From the NCBI RefSeq assembly GCF_001896135.2, contig NZ_MPOH02000016.1, forward strand, positions 130,355 to 175,108: DNA of 44,754 nucleotides. Reading direction: 5' to 3'. The stretch comes from Streptomyces phaeoluteigriseus (lineage in GTDB: Bacteria; Actinomycetota; Actinomycetes; Streptomycetales; Streptomycetaceae). This document shows, one piece after another, positions 20,372 through 29,770 of this stretch (position 1 is its first letter; each line of letters opens with the position of its first letter). Below the pieces are notes generated by a model. It searched no databases. It was given only the letters and a program-made list of their open reading frames with translations, and had not been told where the DNA came from. The position numbers were made by a program, and so were the translations under genes.

Positions 20372-22174
20372 CTACGGCGCCGACACCACCACCCGCGCCG
20401 AGCCGCCGCCCCGCCGCACGGTCTCGGCCGCCGCGAGCCACTTGCCGTTGGGCAGCCGCTGCACGGCGGTCGCGGCGCCGATCTCCGCGTTCAGCCGGAA
20501 CGAGTGCCCGATCGCCTCCAGCTCCCTGGCCAGGTCGGTGCCGAAGAGGCCGGGTTCGAGTTCCGTCTGGGCGGCGTTGCGCTGGCTGGCGCGGGGTGCG
20601 GCGATGGCGTCCACGAGCGGGAGCCCGCGGTCGAGGAACTGGGTGAGGATCTGGAGCACGGTGGTGATGATGGTGGCGCCGCCGGGCGAACCGAGGGCCA
20701 CCACCGGCTGGTCGTGCCGGTCGAGCACGATGGTCGGCGCCATCGACGAGCGGGGCCGCTTGCCCGGACCGGGCAGGTTCGGGTCGTGCACGGCCGGGTT
20801 GGCCGGGGCGAAGGAGAAGTCCGTCAGCTCGTTGTTGAGGATGAAACCGCGCCCCGGGACGGTGATGCCGCTGCCGCCGGTCTGCTCGATGGTGAGCGTG
20901 TAGGAAACGACGTTTCCCCACTTGTCGGCGACGGTCAGGTGCGTGGTGCTCTCGCCCTCGTACGTCGTCGGCGCCGCCGTGCCTGCCGTGGCGCAGTCCG
21001 CCGGGTGGCGCGGGTCGCCGGGCGCGACCGGGCTGGTGAGCACCGCGTCGTCCTTGATCAGGCACTCCCGCGAGTCGGCGTACCGCTGCGACAGCAGTTC
21101 CCTGACCGGTACGTCCTCGAAGGCGGGGTCGCCGACCCAGCGCCCGCGGTCGGCGAAGGCGATGCGGCTGGCCTCGATGAACCGGTGCAGGTACTGGGCC
21201 CGGCTCGCCTCGGACAGGTCGGTCCGCTCCAGGATGTTGAGAGCCTCGCCGACGGTGGTGCCGCCGGAGGAGGAGGGCGCGATGGAGTACACGCCGAGGC
21301 CGCGGTAGGTGGTCCTGGTGGGGGCCTGGAGCTTGGCCCGGTAGGCGGCGAGGTCCTTCGCGGTCAGGTCGCCGGGCCGGGCGTTCCAGCCCGAGGCCGG
21401 GTCGACCGGCGGCTTGTTCACGGTGTCGACGATGTCCTCGGCGATGTCGCCGCGGTAGAGCGCGCCGACCCCCTTGCGGCCCAACTCGGCGTAGGTGCGG
21501 GCGAGGTCGGGGTTCTTGAAGGTGGAGCCGACGGCCGGGAGCTGTCCGCCGGGCAGGAACAGCTCGGCGGTGTCGGGGAAGTAGCGGAAGCGGGTCTCGT
21601 TGGCCGCGGTCTGGCCGCGGAAGGTGGCGTCGACGGTGAAGCCGTCGCGGGCCAGGCGCTCGGCCGGCTTCAGCACCGTGCCGAGCTTCCTGCTGCCCCA
21701 CCGGTCGAGGGCCGTCGCCCAGGTGGCGGGCGTGCCGGGGGTGCCGACGGCGAGGCCGCTGCTGACGGCGTCGGCGAAGGCGAGGGGCTTGCCGTTCTCG
21801 AGGAACAGTTCCGCGTCGGCGGAGAGCGGCGCGGTCTCACGGCCGTCGATCGTGCGCACCGTACGGGACTTGGCGTCGTAGTGGACGAAGTAGCCGCCTC
21901 CGCCGATACCGGCGGAGTAGGGCTCGGTGACGCCGAGGGCGGCGGCGGTGGCGACGGCCGCGTCGACCGCGTTGCCGCCCTTGCGCAGGATCTCGATGCC
22001 GGCCGCGGAGGCGTCCGCGTCGACGCTGGCCACGGCACCGCCGTAGCCGACGGCGACGGGTGTCTTCTCGGCGACCGTCCTTCCGGCGGCGGCGGGTGGC
22101 GCCGCCGCCCCCACCGAGACCATGGCGGCCGAGACCGCCAGGACCGACAGTTTCCGCGCGACAGAGCGACGCAT
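20372..22174 (-). CDS. ggt: secreted gamma-glutamyltranspeptidase
   Basis: 600-aa Ntn hydrolase made as a precursor that self-cleaves. It has a Sec-type signal peptide (about 1-30: basic RRSVARK, hydrophobic core, AAAG end). Family marks are GGNAVDAAVATAAALGVTEP (large subunit), the cleavage/nucleophile site GESTTHLTVADKWGNVVSYT (first Thr of TTH) and SSMAPTIV with ALGSPGGATI (small subunit). It removes or transfers gamma-glutamyl groups outside the cell, probably for peptide or glutamate salvage since streptomycetes use mycothiol. ATG 22174 is preceded by GGAGG at 5 nt. A second, leaderless homologue is at 2.4-4.2 kb. Confidence 0.93.
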   Translation of the reverse strand: MRRSVARKLSVLAVSAAMVSVGAAAPPAAAGRTVAEKTPVAVGYGGAVASVDADASAAGIEILRKGGNAVDAAVATAAALGVTEPYSAGIGGGGYFVHYDAKSRTVRTIDGRETAPLSADAELFLENGKPLAFADAVSSGLAVGTPGTPATWATALDRWGSRKLGTVLKPAERLARDGFTVDATFRGQTAANETRFRYFPDTAELFLPGGQLPAVGSTFKNPDLARTYAELGRKGVGALYRGDIAEDIVDTVNKPPVDPASGWNARPGDLTAKDLAAYRAKLQAPTRTTYRGLGVYSIAPSSSGGTTVGEALNILERTDLSEASRAQYLHRFIEASRIAFADRGRWVGDPAFEDVPVRELLSQRYADSRECLIKDDAVLTSPVAPGDPRHPADCATAGTAAPTTYEGESTTHLTVADKWGNVVSYTLTIEQTGGSGITVPGRGFILNNELTDFSFAPANPAVHDPNLPGPGKRPRSSMAPTIVLDRHDQPVVALGSPGGATIITTVLQILTQFLDRGLPLVDAIAAPRASQRNAAQTELEPGLFGTDLARELEAIGHSFRLNAEIGAATAVQRLPNGKWLAAAETVRRGGGSARVVVSAP

Positions 22175-22317
22175 CCGTACCTCCAGTCCGGGAACGTCCG
22201 CGCAGCGTAACCACAACTACGGGCCCCCGGCAGCCCCCTTCCGGGCACTGTCATACGACTGGCGCACATCGAACACGGGTACGTTCCGGCCATGGGACCC
22301 CACTACTATGCGCGCCC

Positions 22318-23078
22318 ATGAATGACGACGTGCGCAACCTCGTTCTGGGTGTGGTCGCGGCCGGTATCAGTGCCGCGCTCGGCTGGGTGGCCCGCACCTA
22401 CCTCTGGCGACGGAAACTACGGCGCAAGCAGGCGTTCTTCGGGCTGCCGGACAACTCGGAGTGCAGGCTCGTCGTCAACCGCGACCCGGCGACCTCTGAG
22501 CCGGCGGTCCACCGCTTCGACGTCTTCGCGCTGCTGGAACTGTCCGCGCTGATCAAGGACTGCGGCGCCAACGTGCAGGTGGTCACCCAGGACACGGCCC
22601 AACAGGGCTTCGGCGAGCGCACCGAGTTCTGCGTCGGCGGCCCGGCCTCCAACCGGCGGATGACGGCGCACATGGCGGCGATGCTGCCCGGCGTGCGGGT
22701 CAACGTCGACGCGAACCGGGCCCGGACCGGGGCGCTTTCCAGATCGGCACCGAGCGCCACCGCCTGGAGGCGGGTGTCACCGAGTACGTGCTGCTGGCCC
22801 GGCTGACCGTCACCCAGCGCCGCGACGCCCGGCCGGTGTTCCTCTTCTGCGGCCAGCGCGCCATCACCAACCAGGCCGCCACCCGCTATCTGGCCCGCAA
22901 CCACGAGCGCCTGCACCGCAAGCACGGGACCAACTCCTTCGTGCTGTTGCTGAAGGTCGTCAACTCCCAGGCGTACGGCCCCGATGTGGTGGAGCTGGTC
23001 GCCGACGTGACGCGGGCCGCCCAGACGCCGCTGCCCTCGCAGACCGTCTCCACCCGCGCCTCGCACCGCGCGTCCTGA
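22318..23078 (+). CDS. membrane-anchored hypothetical protein (frameshifted)
   Basis: One N-terminal membrane segment (about 7-30, LVLGVVAAGISAALGWVA) followed by a basic stop-transfer stretch RRKLRRKQ, so the rest is probably cytoplasmic. The body (ECRLVVNRDPATSEP, FDVFALLELSALIKDCGANV, FCVGGPASNRRM) breaks frame at about 22716. One extra C after GCGAAC gives NPGPDRGAFQIGTERHRLEA and joins the second frame (LLARLTVTQRRDARPVFLFC through VVELVADVTRAAQ) to 23078. The restored length is about 253 aa. It resembles conserved streptomycete proteins of unknown role; CGGPASN and FCGQRAITNQAA suggest a nucleotide- or NAD-binding fold, which is a guess. Confidence 0.65.
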
Positions 23079-23189
23079 CTTCCGCGCACGGCCGCCGGCC
23101 GCGACTCCGCACGCACGACCCGCGGACGACGCGCATCCGGCGGGCACGCGACTCCGTGCGTCCGCGACCCGTCGCACACGTCAACAACC

Positions 23190-23254
23190 GTTACTGGCAC
23201 GTAACTTACCGACGGGTTACATAGGCTGGGAGCGGCAGGTTACCGTCGGGTCAC
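23190..23254 (+). promoter_or_regulatory. promoter with palindromic GTTAC/GTAAC operators before CocE gene
   Basis: GTTAC-N6-GTAAC spans 23190-23205; GTAAC (23201-23205) also faces GTTAC (23216-23220). TTACCGACGGGTTAC (23206-23220) recurs as TTACCGTCGGGTCAC (23240-23254), 34 bp downstream. A -10-like TAGGCT (23222-23227) lies between the two copies, so a bound repressor would cover the promoter and start site. The style fits a TetR/GntR-type repressor, but no such regulator lies adjacent. Confidence 0.55.
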
Positions 23255-23282
23255 TTTGCACTGACACGCGTGAGGAGTGACC

Positions 23283-24851
23283 GTGGGACACCACCGCACG
23301 GGCCTTCGTACGACCGCCCTGGGCGCCGTCTCCGCGACCCTGGTCGCGGGTGGCGTCCTCGGTCTCGCCCCCGCCGCGCAGGCCGCCACGAGCAGCGTCC
23401 GCTTCGTCGACATCCAGGGCGCCGACGGCACCGTACTGAAGGCGAACGTCGTCACGCCCGCGGGCGCCGACGGCAGCGGCCGCCGCCCCCTGATCGTGTT
23501 CCCGACGAGCTGGTCCTTCCCCCAGGTCGAGTACCTCGCCCAGGCCCGGAGACTCGCCGACGCCGGCTACATCGTGCTCACGTACAACGTGCGCGGCTTC
23601 TGGCAGTCCGGCGGTGAGATCGAGGTGGCCGGCCCGCCCGATGTGGCCGACGCGTCCACGGTGGTCGACTGGGCGCTCGCGCACACCGCCGCCGACCACC
23701 GGCGCATCGGCATCGGCGGCGTCTCCTACGGTGCCGGCATCAGCCTGCTCGCCGCCGCGCACGACCCGCGCATCAAGGCCGTCGCGGCGCTCAGCGGCTG
23801 GGCGGACCTGACCGGGTCGATCTACTCCGGCCGCACCGAACACGTCCAGGCCGCCGCTCTGCTGGACGCCACGGGCACGGTCACCGGCCGCCACAGCGCC
23901 GAGACCCGCCGGGCCTTCGACGACTTCTACTCCGCCGACCTGTCCAAGGAAGAGGACCTGATCGCCTGGGGGAAGAAACGTTCCCCCAGGACCTACCTGG
24001 ACCAGCTCAACCAGAACGGCGCGGCGGTCATGCTCGCCAACACCTGGGGCGACACGATCTTCCCGCCCAACCAGTACGCGGACTTCTACGAGAAGCTGAC
24101 CGGCCCCAAGCGCCTTTCGTTCCGGCCCGGCGACCACGCGACGGCCGAACTCACCGGCCTGTTCGGACTGCCCAACGACGTGTGGACCGACACCGTGCGC
24201 TGGTTCGACCACCACCTCAGGGGCGTGGACAACGGCATCGACCGTGAGCAGCCGGTGCGGCTCAAGTCCCGTTCCACCAGCGGCTACGAGGGTTACCCGG
24301 ACTGGAAATCGGTGACCGCGACCACCCGCAAGGTGAACCTCGCCGGGACCACCACGATCCGCGCCGGCGTCAACTCGGGCGCGGACGGGGGGATCGTGTT
24401 CCTGTCGAGCATCCTCGACCAGATCGCCCGGCTGCCCCCGGTGGCCTCGATCCCCCTGCTCCCCCGCCGCTGGGCCGCCGTATGGCAGTCGGAGACGTAC
24501 ACCGGGATCCAACGGGTGCGCGGCACCGCGAGGTTGCACACCACGGTGACACCGACCGAGGAGAGCGGCACCCTCGTCGCCCACCTCTACGACGTGGGGC
24601 CGCTCGGTCTCGGCAAGCTGGTCACCAACGCGCCGTACACCTTCCACGGCCGCACCCCGGGCGAGCCGTTCGGCGTGGACCTGGAGTTGTTCTCCACGGC
24701 CTACGACGTCCCGGCGGGGCACCGGCTGGCGCTGGTCGTCGACACGGTCGACCCGCTCTACATCGAGCACAACCCGACCGGCGCGCGGCTGACCTTCTCC
24801 TCGCCGGCGAACGACCCGTCGTACGTGTCGATCCCGCTGCGCGAACAGTGA
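23283..24851 (+). CDS. secreted CocE/NonD (S15-type) alpha/beta hydrolase
   Basis: 522 aa. The signal peptide (about 1-36) ends LAPAAQA, with cleavage likely before ATSS. The N-terminal alpha/beta-hydrolase half has LTYNVRGFWQSGG and the nucleophile elbow GGVSYGAGISLL; the likely catalytic Asp is in NTWGDTIFPP and the His in RPGDHATAEL. The C-terminal half is the beta-sandwich (X-Pro dipeptidyl-peptidase C-terminal) domain, with GTARLHTTVTPTEESGTLVA. Relatives include cocaine esterase and X-Pro dipeptidyl-peptidases; the substrate is unknown. GTG 23283 is preferred over GTG 23277 because AGGAG (23273-23277) is 5 nt away and overlaps the earlier codon. Confidence 0.88.
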   Translation: MGHHRTGLRTTALGAVSATLVAGGVLGLAPAAQAATSSVRFVDIQGADGTVLKANVVTPAGADGSGRRPLIVFPTSWSFPQVEYLAQARRLADAGYIVLTYNVRGFWQSGGEIEVAGPPDVADASTVVDWALAHTAADHRRIGIGGVSYGAGISLLAAAHDPRIKAVAALSGWADLTGSIYSGRTEHVQAAALLDATGTVTGRHSAETRRAFDDFYSADLSKEEDLIAWGKKRSPRTYLDQLNQNGAAVMLANTWGDTIFPPNQYADFYEKLTGPKRLSFRPGDHATAELTGLFGLPNDVWTDTVRWFDHHLRGVDNGIDREQPVRLKSRSTSGYEGYPDWKSVTATTRKVNLAGTTTIRAGVNSGADGGIVFLSSILDQIARLPPVASIPLLPRRWAAVWQSETYTGIQRVRGTARLHTTVTPTEESGTLVAHLYDVGPLGLGKLVTNAPYTFHGRTPGEPFGVDLELFSTAYDVPAGHRLALVVDTVDPLYIEHNPTGARLTFSSPANDPSYVSIPLREQ

Positions 24852-24932
24852 TCTCCGGCCGCCGCCGGGCGGGTATGGCTCCTGTGGATCTGCCCCTGTG
24901 GCCCAGATGAACGACCCATCCTAGACGAGGTT

Positions 24933-24953
24933 CCGCCCCGGGGGTCAGGGCGG
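24933..24953. terminator. terminator hairpin between convergent genes
   Basis: CCGCCC (24933-24938) pairs with GGGCGG (24948-24953) around a G-rich 9-nt loop in the 114-bp gap between the CocE gene and the ABC ATPase gene. The short stem makes this a modest call. Confidence 0.45.
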
Positions 24954-24965
24954 GCGCGTACTCGG

Positions 24966-25708
<743 letters not shown>

Positions 25709-25864
25709 GCGCAGCCCTACTCACTCTCAGCTGTCCCGTGCTGCCGCAAACTATCCAGATAAAACTGACCTAAAGACCCGACACGCACTTGTCCCGCATT
25801 AGCCGTATTTAAGCCCCGTCCGAAGCCGTCCACCACCGCTCACGCCGCCGCTCACACCGCGACC

Positions 25865-26287
25865 TCAGACCTCCGCCACCTCGCCGTAGCGCTGCGACAG
25901 CTCCGGAACGCCGTTCGCGGCCCACTCCTGCCCGGCCGTCACCACGTCGAACTCACGGCCCGACGCGAGCCGGACGACGGGCTGGCCGCCCGGCCAGACC
26001 TCCCAGGCGGCGCCGGGGACGGTGCGCACGATGACCGTGCCGAGGTAGAGGCCGGCGTCGTTGCCGAGCCACGGCAGGTTCTCCTCGTCGTCGCGCCAGC
26101 GCGGCAGCAACTGGTCGAGCGCTTCCAGCGAGGCCGGAGTGTCGTCGAGCCGGATGCCCTCCTGTTCCGCCAGGGTGCGCAGCAGCTCGCACTCGGAGAG
26201 GAGTTCGGCGACCCCTTCGGGGTCGGCGGCGGTCAGCGTCGCCTCGGCGTGCTTCTTGCGCCTGCTGCCCAGGAAAGGGATGTTCAT
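25865..26287 (-). CDS. DUF6278 family hypothetical protein
   Basis: 140 aa, soluble, acidic. It starts MNIPFLGSRRKKHAE and continues with an N-terminal helix pair (SECELLRTLAEQEGIRLDDT, LEALDQLLPRWRDDEEN). The conserved C-terminal half is LPWLGNDAGLYLGTVIVR-TVPGAAWEVWPGGQPVVRL and so on. The pattern fits DUF6278, small actinobacterial proteins of unknown role. The 156-bp gap beyond its stop is the AT-rich leader of the ABC ATPase gene. ATG 26287 is the first codon of the conserved part; its ribosome-binding site is weak. Confidence 0.65.
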   Translation of the reverse strand: MNIPFLGSRRKKHAEATLTAADPEGVAELLSECELLRTLAEQEGIRLDDTPASLEALDQLLPRWRDDEENLPWLGNDAGLYLGTVIVRTVPGAAWEVWPGGQPVVRLASGREFDVVTAGQEWAANGVPELSQRYGEVAEV

Positions 26288-26454
26288 ACGCCCAGCGTGA
26301 CATTCACACCGGCGCGCGCACCACAGGCGCGCGGGCAGCGGCGAGCGACCGGAACCCCCTCCCCCACCCGCACGCCGAATTGACCGGTACGCGACGTTTT
26401 CCCTACCCTCGCGGTGCCCGGATGATCGACCGGATGTACGGGAGGAGTCGGTAC

Positions 26455-28212
26455 GTGCGCCGACCTGTGCGCGGGTTTCCCGTGGTGGCCCTGCTCCTCG
26501 GCTCGCTGTTCCTCCCGCCGGCCCAGCCCGTGCAGGCCGTGCGGGCCGCACCACTGCCCCTGGAACGGCACTACGACAACACGGGCGTCGCCCACGAGGG
26601 GCGGCCGGACTCCGCCGGTCTCGACGGCAGGGGCGCCGCGCTGTCCGCGCGGGATCTCGCGGCCGCGGGCTGGACCCCCGGCCGCGCACTGACCGTCCAG
26701 GGCGCCCGGCTGACCTGGCCCCGACGGCCCCCGGGCGCCCCGGACAACGTCCGCGCCGCCGGCCAGGAGGTCCTCCTCACGGGGCGCGGCGACGCCCTCG
26801 CCTTCCTGGTCACCAGCACGGGCGGCGGCCCTGCGGGCGGCTCGGGGACGGTCACGTACGCCGACGGCTCCCGCTCCTCCTATCTGCTGAGCGCCCCGGA
26901 CTGGCGCCGCGGCGGCCTCGCCACCAAGGCGGTGGCCCTCCCGCACGTGAGCACCCCCGACGGGCCACTCGCCGAGCGAGCCCGTCTGTACGTGGTGACC
27001 GTGCCGCTCGCGCCGGGGCGCGCGGTCGCCTCGGTACGCCTGCCGTACGCCCCCGACCTGCACGTCTTCTCGCTCGCGGTGCGGGCGGCGGCCCCCGGCT
27101 GGACGGGCAGCTGGGCCTCCTCGACATCCGGACAGCCGGCCGTGGGGCCGTGGACCGACCGGACGCTGCGGCTGGTGGTGCACGCCTCGGCGGGCGGGCC
27201 ACGGGTGCGGGTGCGCTTCGACAACGCCTTCGCGTCCGCACCGGTGCGGCTGGGCGGCGCGACGGTGGCACTGCGGGCGGCCGGCGCGACGGCCCTGGGC
27301 GCTCCGGTGCCACTGACCTTCGGGGGTGCGGCGGATGCCGAGCTGCCGGCCGGAACACAGGCGGTCAGCGATCCCCTGGCCTTCACGGTGCCCGCGGGCG
27401 CCGACCTGCTGGTCAGCTTCCACCTGCCCGGGACGGTGACGGCGGTCCCGTCGCACGGGCTCGCGGTGCAGCGGGCGTACCTGAGCGGGCCGGGAGACCA
27501 CACGGCGGACGCGGACGGGGCGGCGTACGGCACGACGCTGACGAGCCGGCCGCTGCTGGCCGGGATCGATGTCGGCGGCGGGCCGGGGTCGGTGGTGCTG
27601 CTCGGGGACTCGCTCACCGACGGCGACCGGTCGACGGCGGACACCGACAGCAGTTGGCCGGACGTGCTGGCCGCCCGGCTGCGCCGGCAGGACGAGGTGC
27701 CGCGGTACGGCGTCCTCAACCACGGCATCGCGGGCAACCGGGTGGTCACCGACCGCTATCCAGGCGACGGGGTCTCCACGGTCACGACCGGGGTGAGTGC
27801 CCTCAACCGCCTCGACCGGGACGTGTTCGCGCAGACCTCCGTACGGACCCTGGTCGTCTTCGAGGGCATCAACGACCTGCTCGCGGGGACGTCGCCGGAG
27901 CGGCTCACGGCCGGTCTGCGGGAGATCGCCGAGCGGGCGCGGCTGCGCGGTCTGCGGGTGCTCGGGACGACGCTGGCGCCCTGTGGGGGCCTGGCGCGGT
28001 GCACACCGGCCGTGGAGGCCGGGCGGACCGCGGTCAACGCCTGGATCCGGGAGCGCGGCCCCTTCGACGCCGTCCTCGACGCCGACCTCGCCCTGCGCGA
28101 CCCGGCGGCCCCCGGGCGCCTGTTGCCCGCGTACGACAGCGGGGACCATCTGCACCCCGGGGACGCGGGATACGCGGCCCTCGCGGACACCGTGGACCTA
28201 CGGCTGCTGTGA
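26455..28212 (+). CDS. secreted SGNH/GDSL hydrolase (lipase/esterase)
   Basis: 585-aa exported esterase. The signal peptide (about 1-33) is RRPVRG, a hydrophobic core, then PVQAVRA. An N-terminal beta-rich region (about 40-370) precedes the SGNH domain: block I LGDSLTDGD (Ser386), an Asn region NHGIAGNRVVT, block III VVFEGINDLL and block V GDHLHPGDAGY (Asp564, His567). GTG 26455 is preferred because GGAGGAG lies 7 nt upstream; two ATGs (26422, 26434) upstream lack one. Streptomycete proteins of this layout are usually annotated SGNH/GDSL hydrolases; natural substrates are unproven. Confidence 0.88.
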   Translation: MRRPVRGFPVVALLLGSLFLPPAQPVQAVRAAPLPLERHYDNTGVAHEGRPDSAGLDGRGAALSARDLAAAGWTPGRALTVQGARLTWPRRPPGAPDNVRAAGQEVLLTGRGDALAFLVTSTGGGPAGGSGTVTYADGSRSSYLLSAPDWRRGGLATKAVALPHVSTPDGPLAERARLYVVTVPLAPGRAVASVRLPYAPDLHVFSLAVRAAAPGWTGSWASSTSGQPAVGPWTDRTLRLVVHASAGGPRVRVRFDNAFASAPVRLGGATVALRAAGATALGAPVPLTFGGAADAELPAGTQAVSDPLAFTVPAGADLLVSFHLPGTVTAVPSHGLAVQRAYLSGPGDHTADADGAAYGTTLTSRPLLAGIDVGGGPGSVVLLGDSLTDGDRSTADTDSSWPDVLAARLRRQDEVPRYGVLNHGIAGNRVVTDRYPGDGVSTVTTGVSALNRLDRDVFAQTSVRTLVVFEGINDLLAGTSPERLTAGLREIAERARLRGLRVLGTTLAPCGGLARCTPAVEAGRTAVNAWIRERGPFDAVLDADLALRDPAAPGRLLPAYDSGDHLHPGDAGYAALADTVDLRLL

Positions 28213-28248
28213 CGCCGGGCCGCCGGGGGGGGCCGGGGGGCCGGGGGC

Positions 28249-29028
28249 CTACACGTCCAGGTCGACGACGACCGGCGCGTGGTCCGAGGCGCCCTTGCCC
28301 TTGCGCTCCTCGCGGTCGACGTAGGAGTCCTTCACGGCCTTGGCGAAGGGCGCGTTGCCGTACACCAGGTCGATGCGCATGCCGCGGTTCTTGGGGAAGC
28401 AGAGCTGGCGGTAGTCCCAGTACGTGAAGGGGTGCTCGTACTTGAGGGGGCGCGGGACGACGTCGGAGAGGCCCGCCCCGCGCAGGGAGGCGAGGGCGGC
28501 GCGCTCGGCGGGGGTGACATGGGTGGACCCCTCGAAGGCGGCCACGTCGTAGACGTCGTCGTCGGTCGGCGCCACGTTGTAGTCGCCCAGCACGGCGAAG
28601 GGGCGGCTGCCTCCCGCGTCCCCCGCGACGGCGGCCCTGAGGGCCTCGAACCACTGGAGCTTGTACGCGTAGTGCGGGTGCTCCACCTCGCGGCCGTTGG
28701 GCACGTAGACCGACCAGACGCGGACCGGGCCGCAGGTCGCGGCGATCGCGCGGGGCTCAGGGGCGCCGTCGTAGCCCGGATCGCCGGGCAGGCCCTTGAC
28801 CACGTCCGCGATGCCCACGCGGGAGAGCACCGCCACGCCGTTCCACCTGCCGGTGGCGTGGACCGCCGCCTCGTAGCCCAGCTCGCGCAGCTGGTCGAAC
28901 GGGAACTGGTCCTCGGCGACCTTGGCCTCCTGGAGGCAGAGCACGTCGGTGCCGCTGCTCTCCAGCCAGGCCAGGAGCCTCGGCAGGCGGGCGGTGATCG
29001 AGTTCACGTTCCAGGTCGCGATGCGCAT
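28249..29028 (-). CDS. xthA: exodeoxyribonuclease III / AP endonuclease
   Basis: 259-aa exonuclease III-family enzyme acting in base excision repair at abasic sites. Motifs in order: MRIATWNVNSI (N7 region), CLQEAKVAEDQFP (metal-binding Glu), VYVPNGREVEHPHYAYK (Tyr of the catalytic set), LGDYNVAPTDDDVYD (Asp/Asn) and GASDHAPVVVDLDV (final Asp-His). FTYWDYR and GMRIDLVYG are typical DNA-contact segments. It is of normal family length. ATG 29028 starts the canonical N-terminus. The stop lies 36 bp from the convergent lipase gene, across a run of G residues. Confidence 0.95.
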   Translation of the reverse strand: MRIATWNVNSITARLPRLLAWLESSGTDVLCLQEAKVAEDQFPFDQLRELGYEAAVHATGRWNGVAVLSRVGIADVVKGLPGDPGYDGAPEPRAIAATCGPVRVWSVYVPNGREVEHPHYAYKLQWFEALRAAVAGDAGGSRPFAVLGDYNVAPTDDDVYDVAAFEGSTHVTPAERAALASLRGAGLSDVVPRPLKYEHPFTYWDYRQLCFPKNRGMRIDLVYGNAPFAKAVKDSYVDREERKGKGASDHAPVVVDLDV

Positions 29029-29067
29029 GCCCGACAACTTACCCGCAGGGTCCGACAACGCCGTCCC

Positions 29068-29739
29068 TCAGATCTGGGCCGAGGCCCCCGACGCCAGCCG
29101 CCGGTGGTCCGCGCCGCCCAGATTACCCAGGTGCGTGTCGTAGATGGGGCGGGCCAGGTCGGTGAGGAGGGCGTCGTGGATGTCGTAGACCCGCCGCGGC
29201 CCGACCTCCCTGACGTACTCGATGACCTCGGCGATCTTGTTCCAGGGGGCCTGGACCGGGGCGAGGAGGGTCTCCACCGGGCGGTCGGGGACGGTGAGGG
29301 CGTCGCCGGGGTGGAAGACACGGCCGCCGTCGATCAGGAAGCCGACGTTGGTGACGCGCGGCAGGTCCGGGTGGATCACGGCGTGCAGCTCGCCGTGGAC
29401 CTGGACGTCGAAGCCCGCCGCGGTGAAGGCGTCCCCGTGGCCGACGGTGTGGACGCGGCCGGGGAAGGCGCTCGCGATCTTCTGCGCGACCGACGCGAGG
29501 GTCCAGATCTCGGCGGCCGGGTCGGCGTCCAGGGCCGCCCGCAGCCGCTCCTCGCTGAAGTGGTCGGGGTGCTCGTGCGTGACCAGGATCGCCTCCGCGC
29601 CGAGCGCCGCGTCCTCCTCGGTGAACGCGCCCGGGTCGAGAACGAGCGTGCGGCCGTCCTTCTCCAGGCGGACACAGGCGTGCGCCTTCTTCGTGAGCTG
29701 CATGGGCGTCACGGGCTTCTTCGGGGTCATGGACGTCAT
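29068..29739 (-). CDS. MBL-fold metallo-hydrolase
   Basis: 223-aa metallo-beta-lactamase-fold hydrolase of the UlaG-like group. It shows AHACVRLEKDGRTLVLDPG at the N-terminus and the metal motif THEHPDHF (HxHxDH). FHPGDALTVPDRPVETLLAP supplies the later Asp, and YDIHDAL a late His. It is soluble and the substrate unknown. GGAGGAAGG lies about 8 nt before ATG 29739. It sits between exonuclease III and PcaL on the same strand with short gaps (39 and 31 bp), so the three may share a transcript although no common pathway is evident. Confidence 0.85.
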   Translation of the reverse strand: MTSMTPKKPVTPMQLTKKAHACVRLEKDGRTLVLDPGAFTEEDAALGAEAILVTHEHPDHFSEERLRAALDADPAAEIWTLASVAQKIASAFPGRVHTVGHGDAFTAAGFDVQVHGELHAVIHPDLPRVTNVGFLIDGGRVFHPGDALTVPDRPVETLLAPVQAPWNKIAEVIEYVREVGPRRVYDIHDALLTDLARPIYDTHLGNLGGADHRRLASGASAQI

Positions 29740-29770
29740 GATTCCATCCTTCCTCCGCCGGCCGGCCGGC

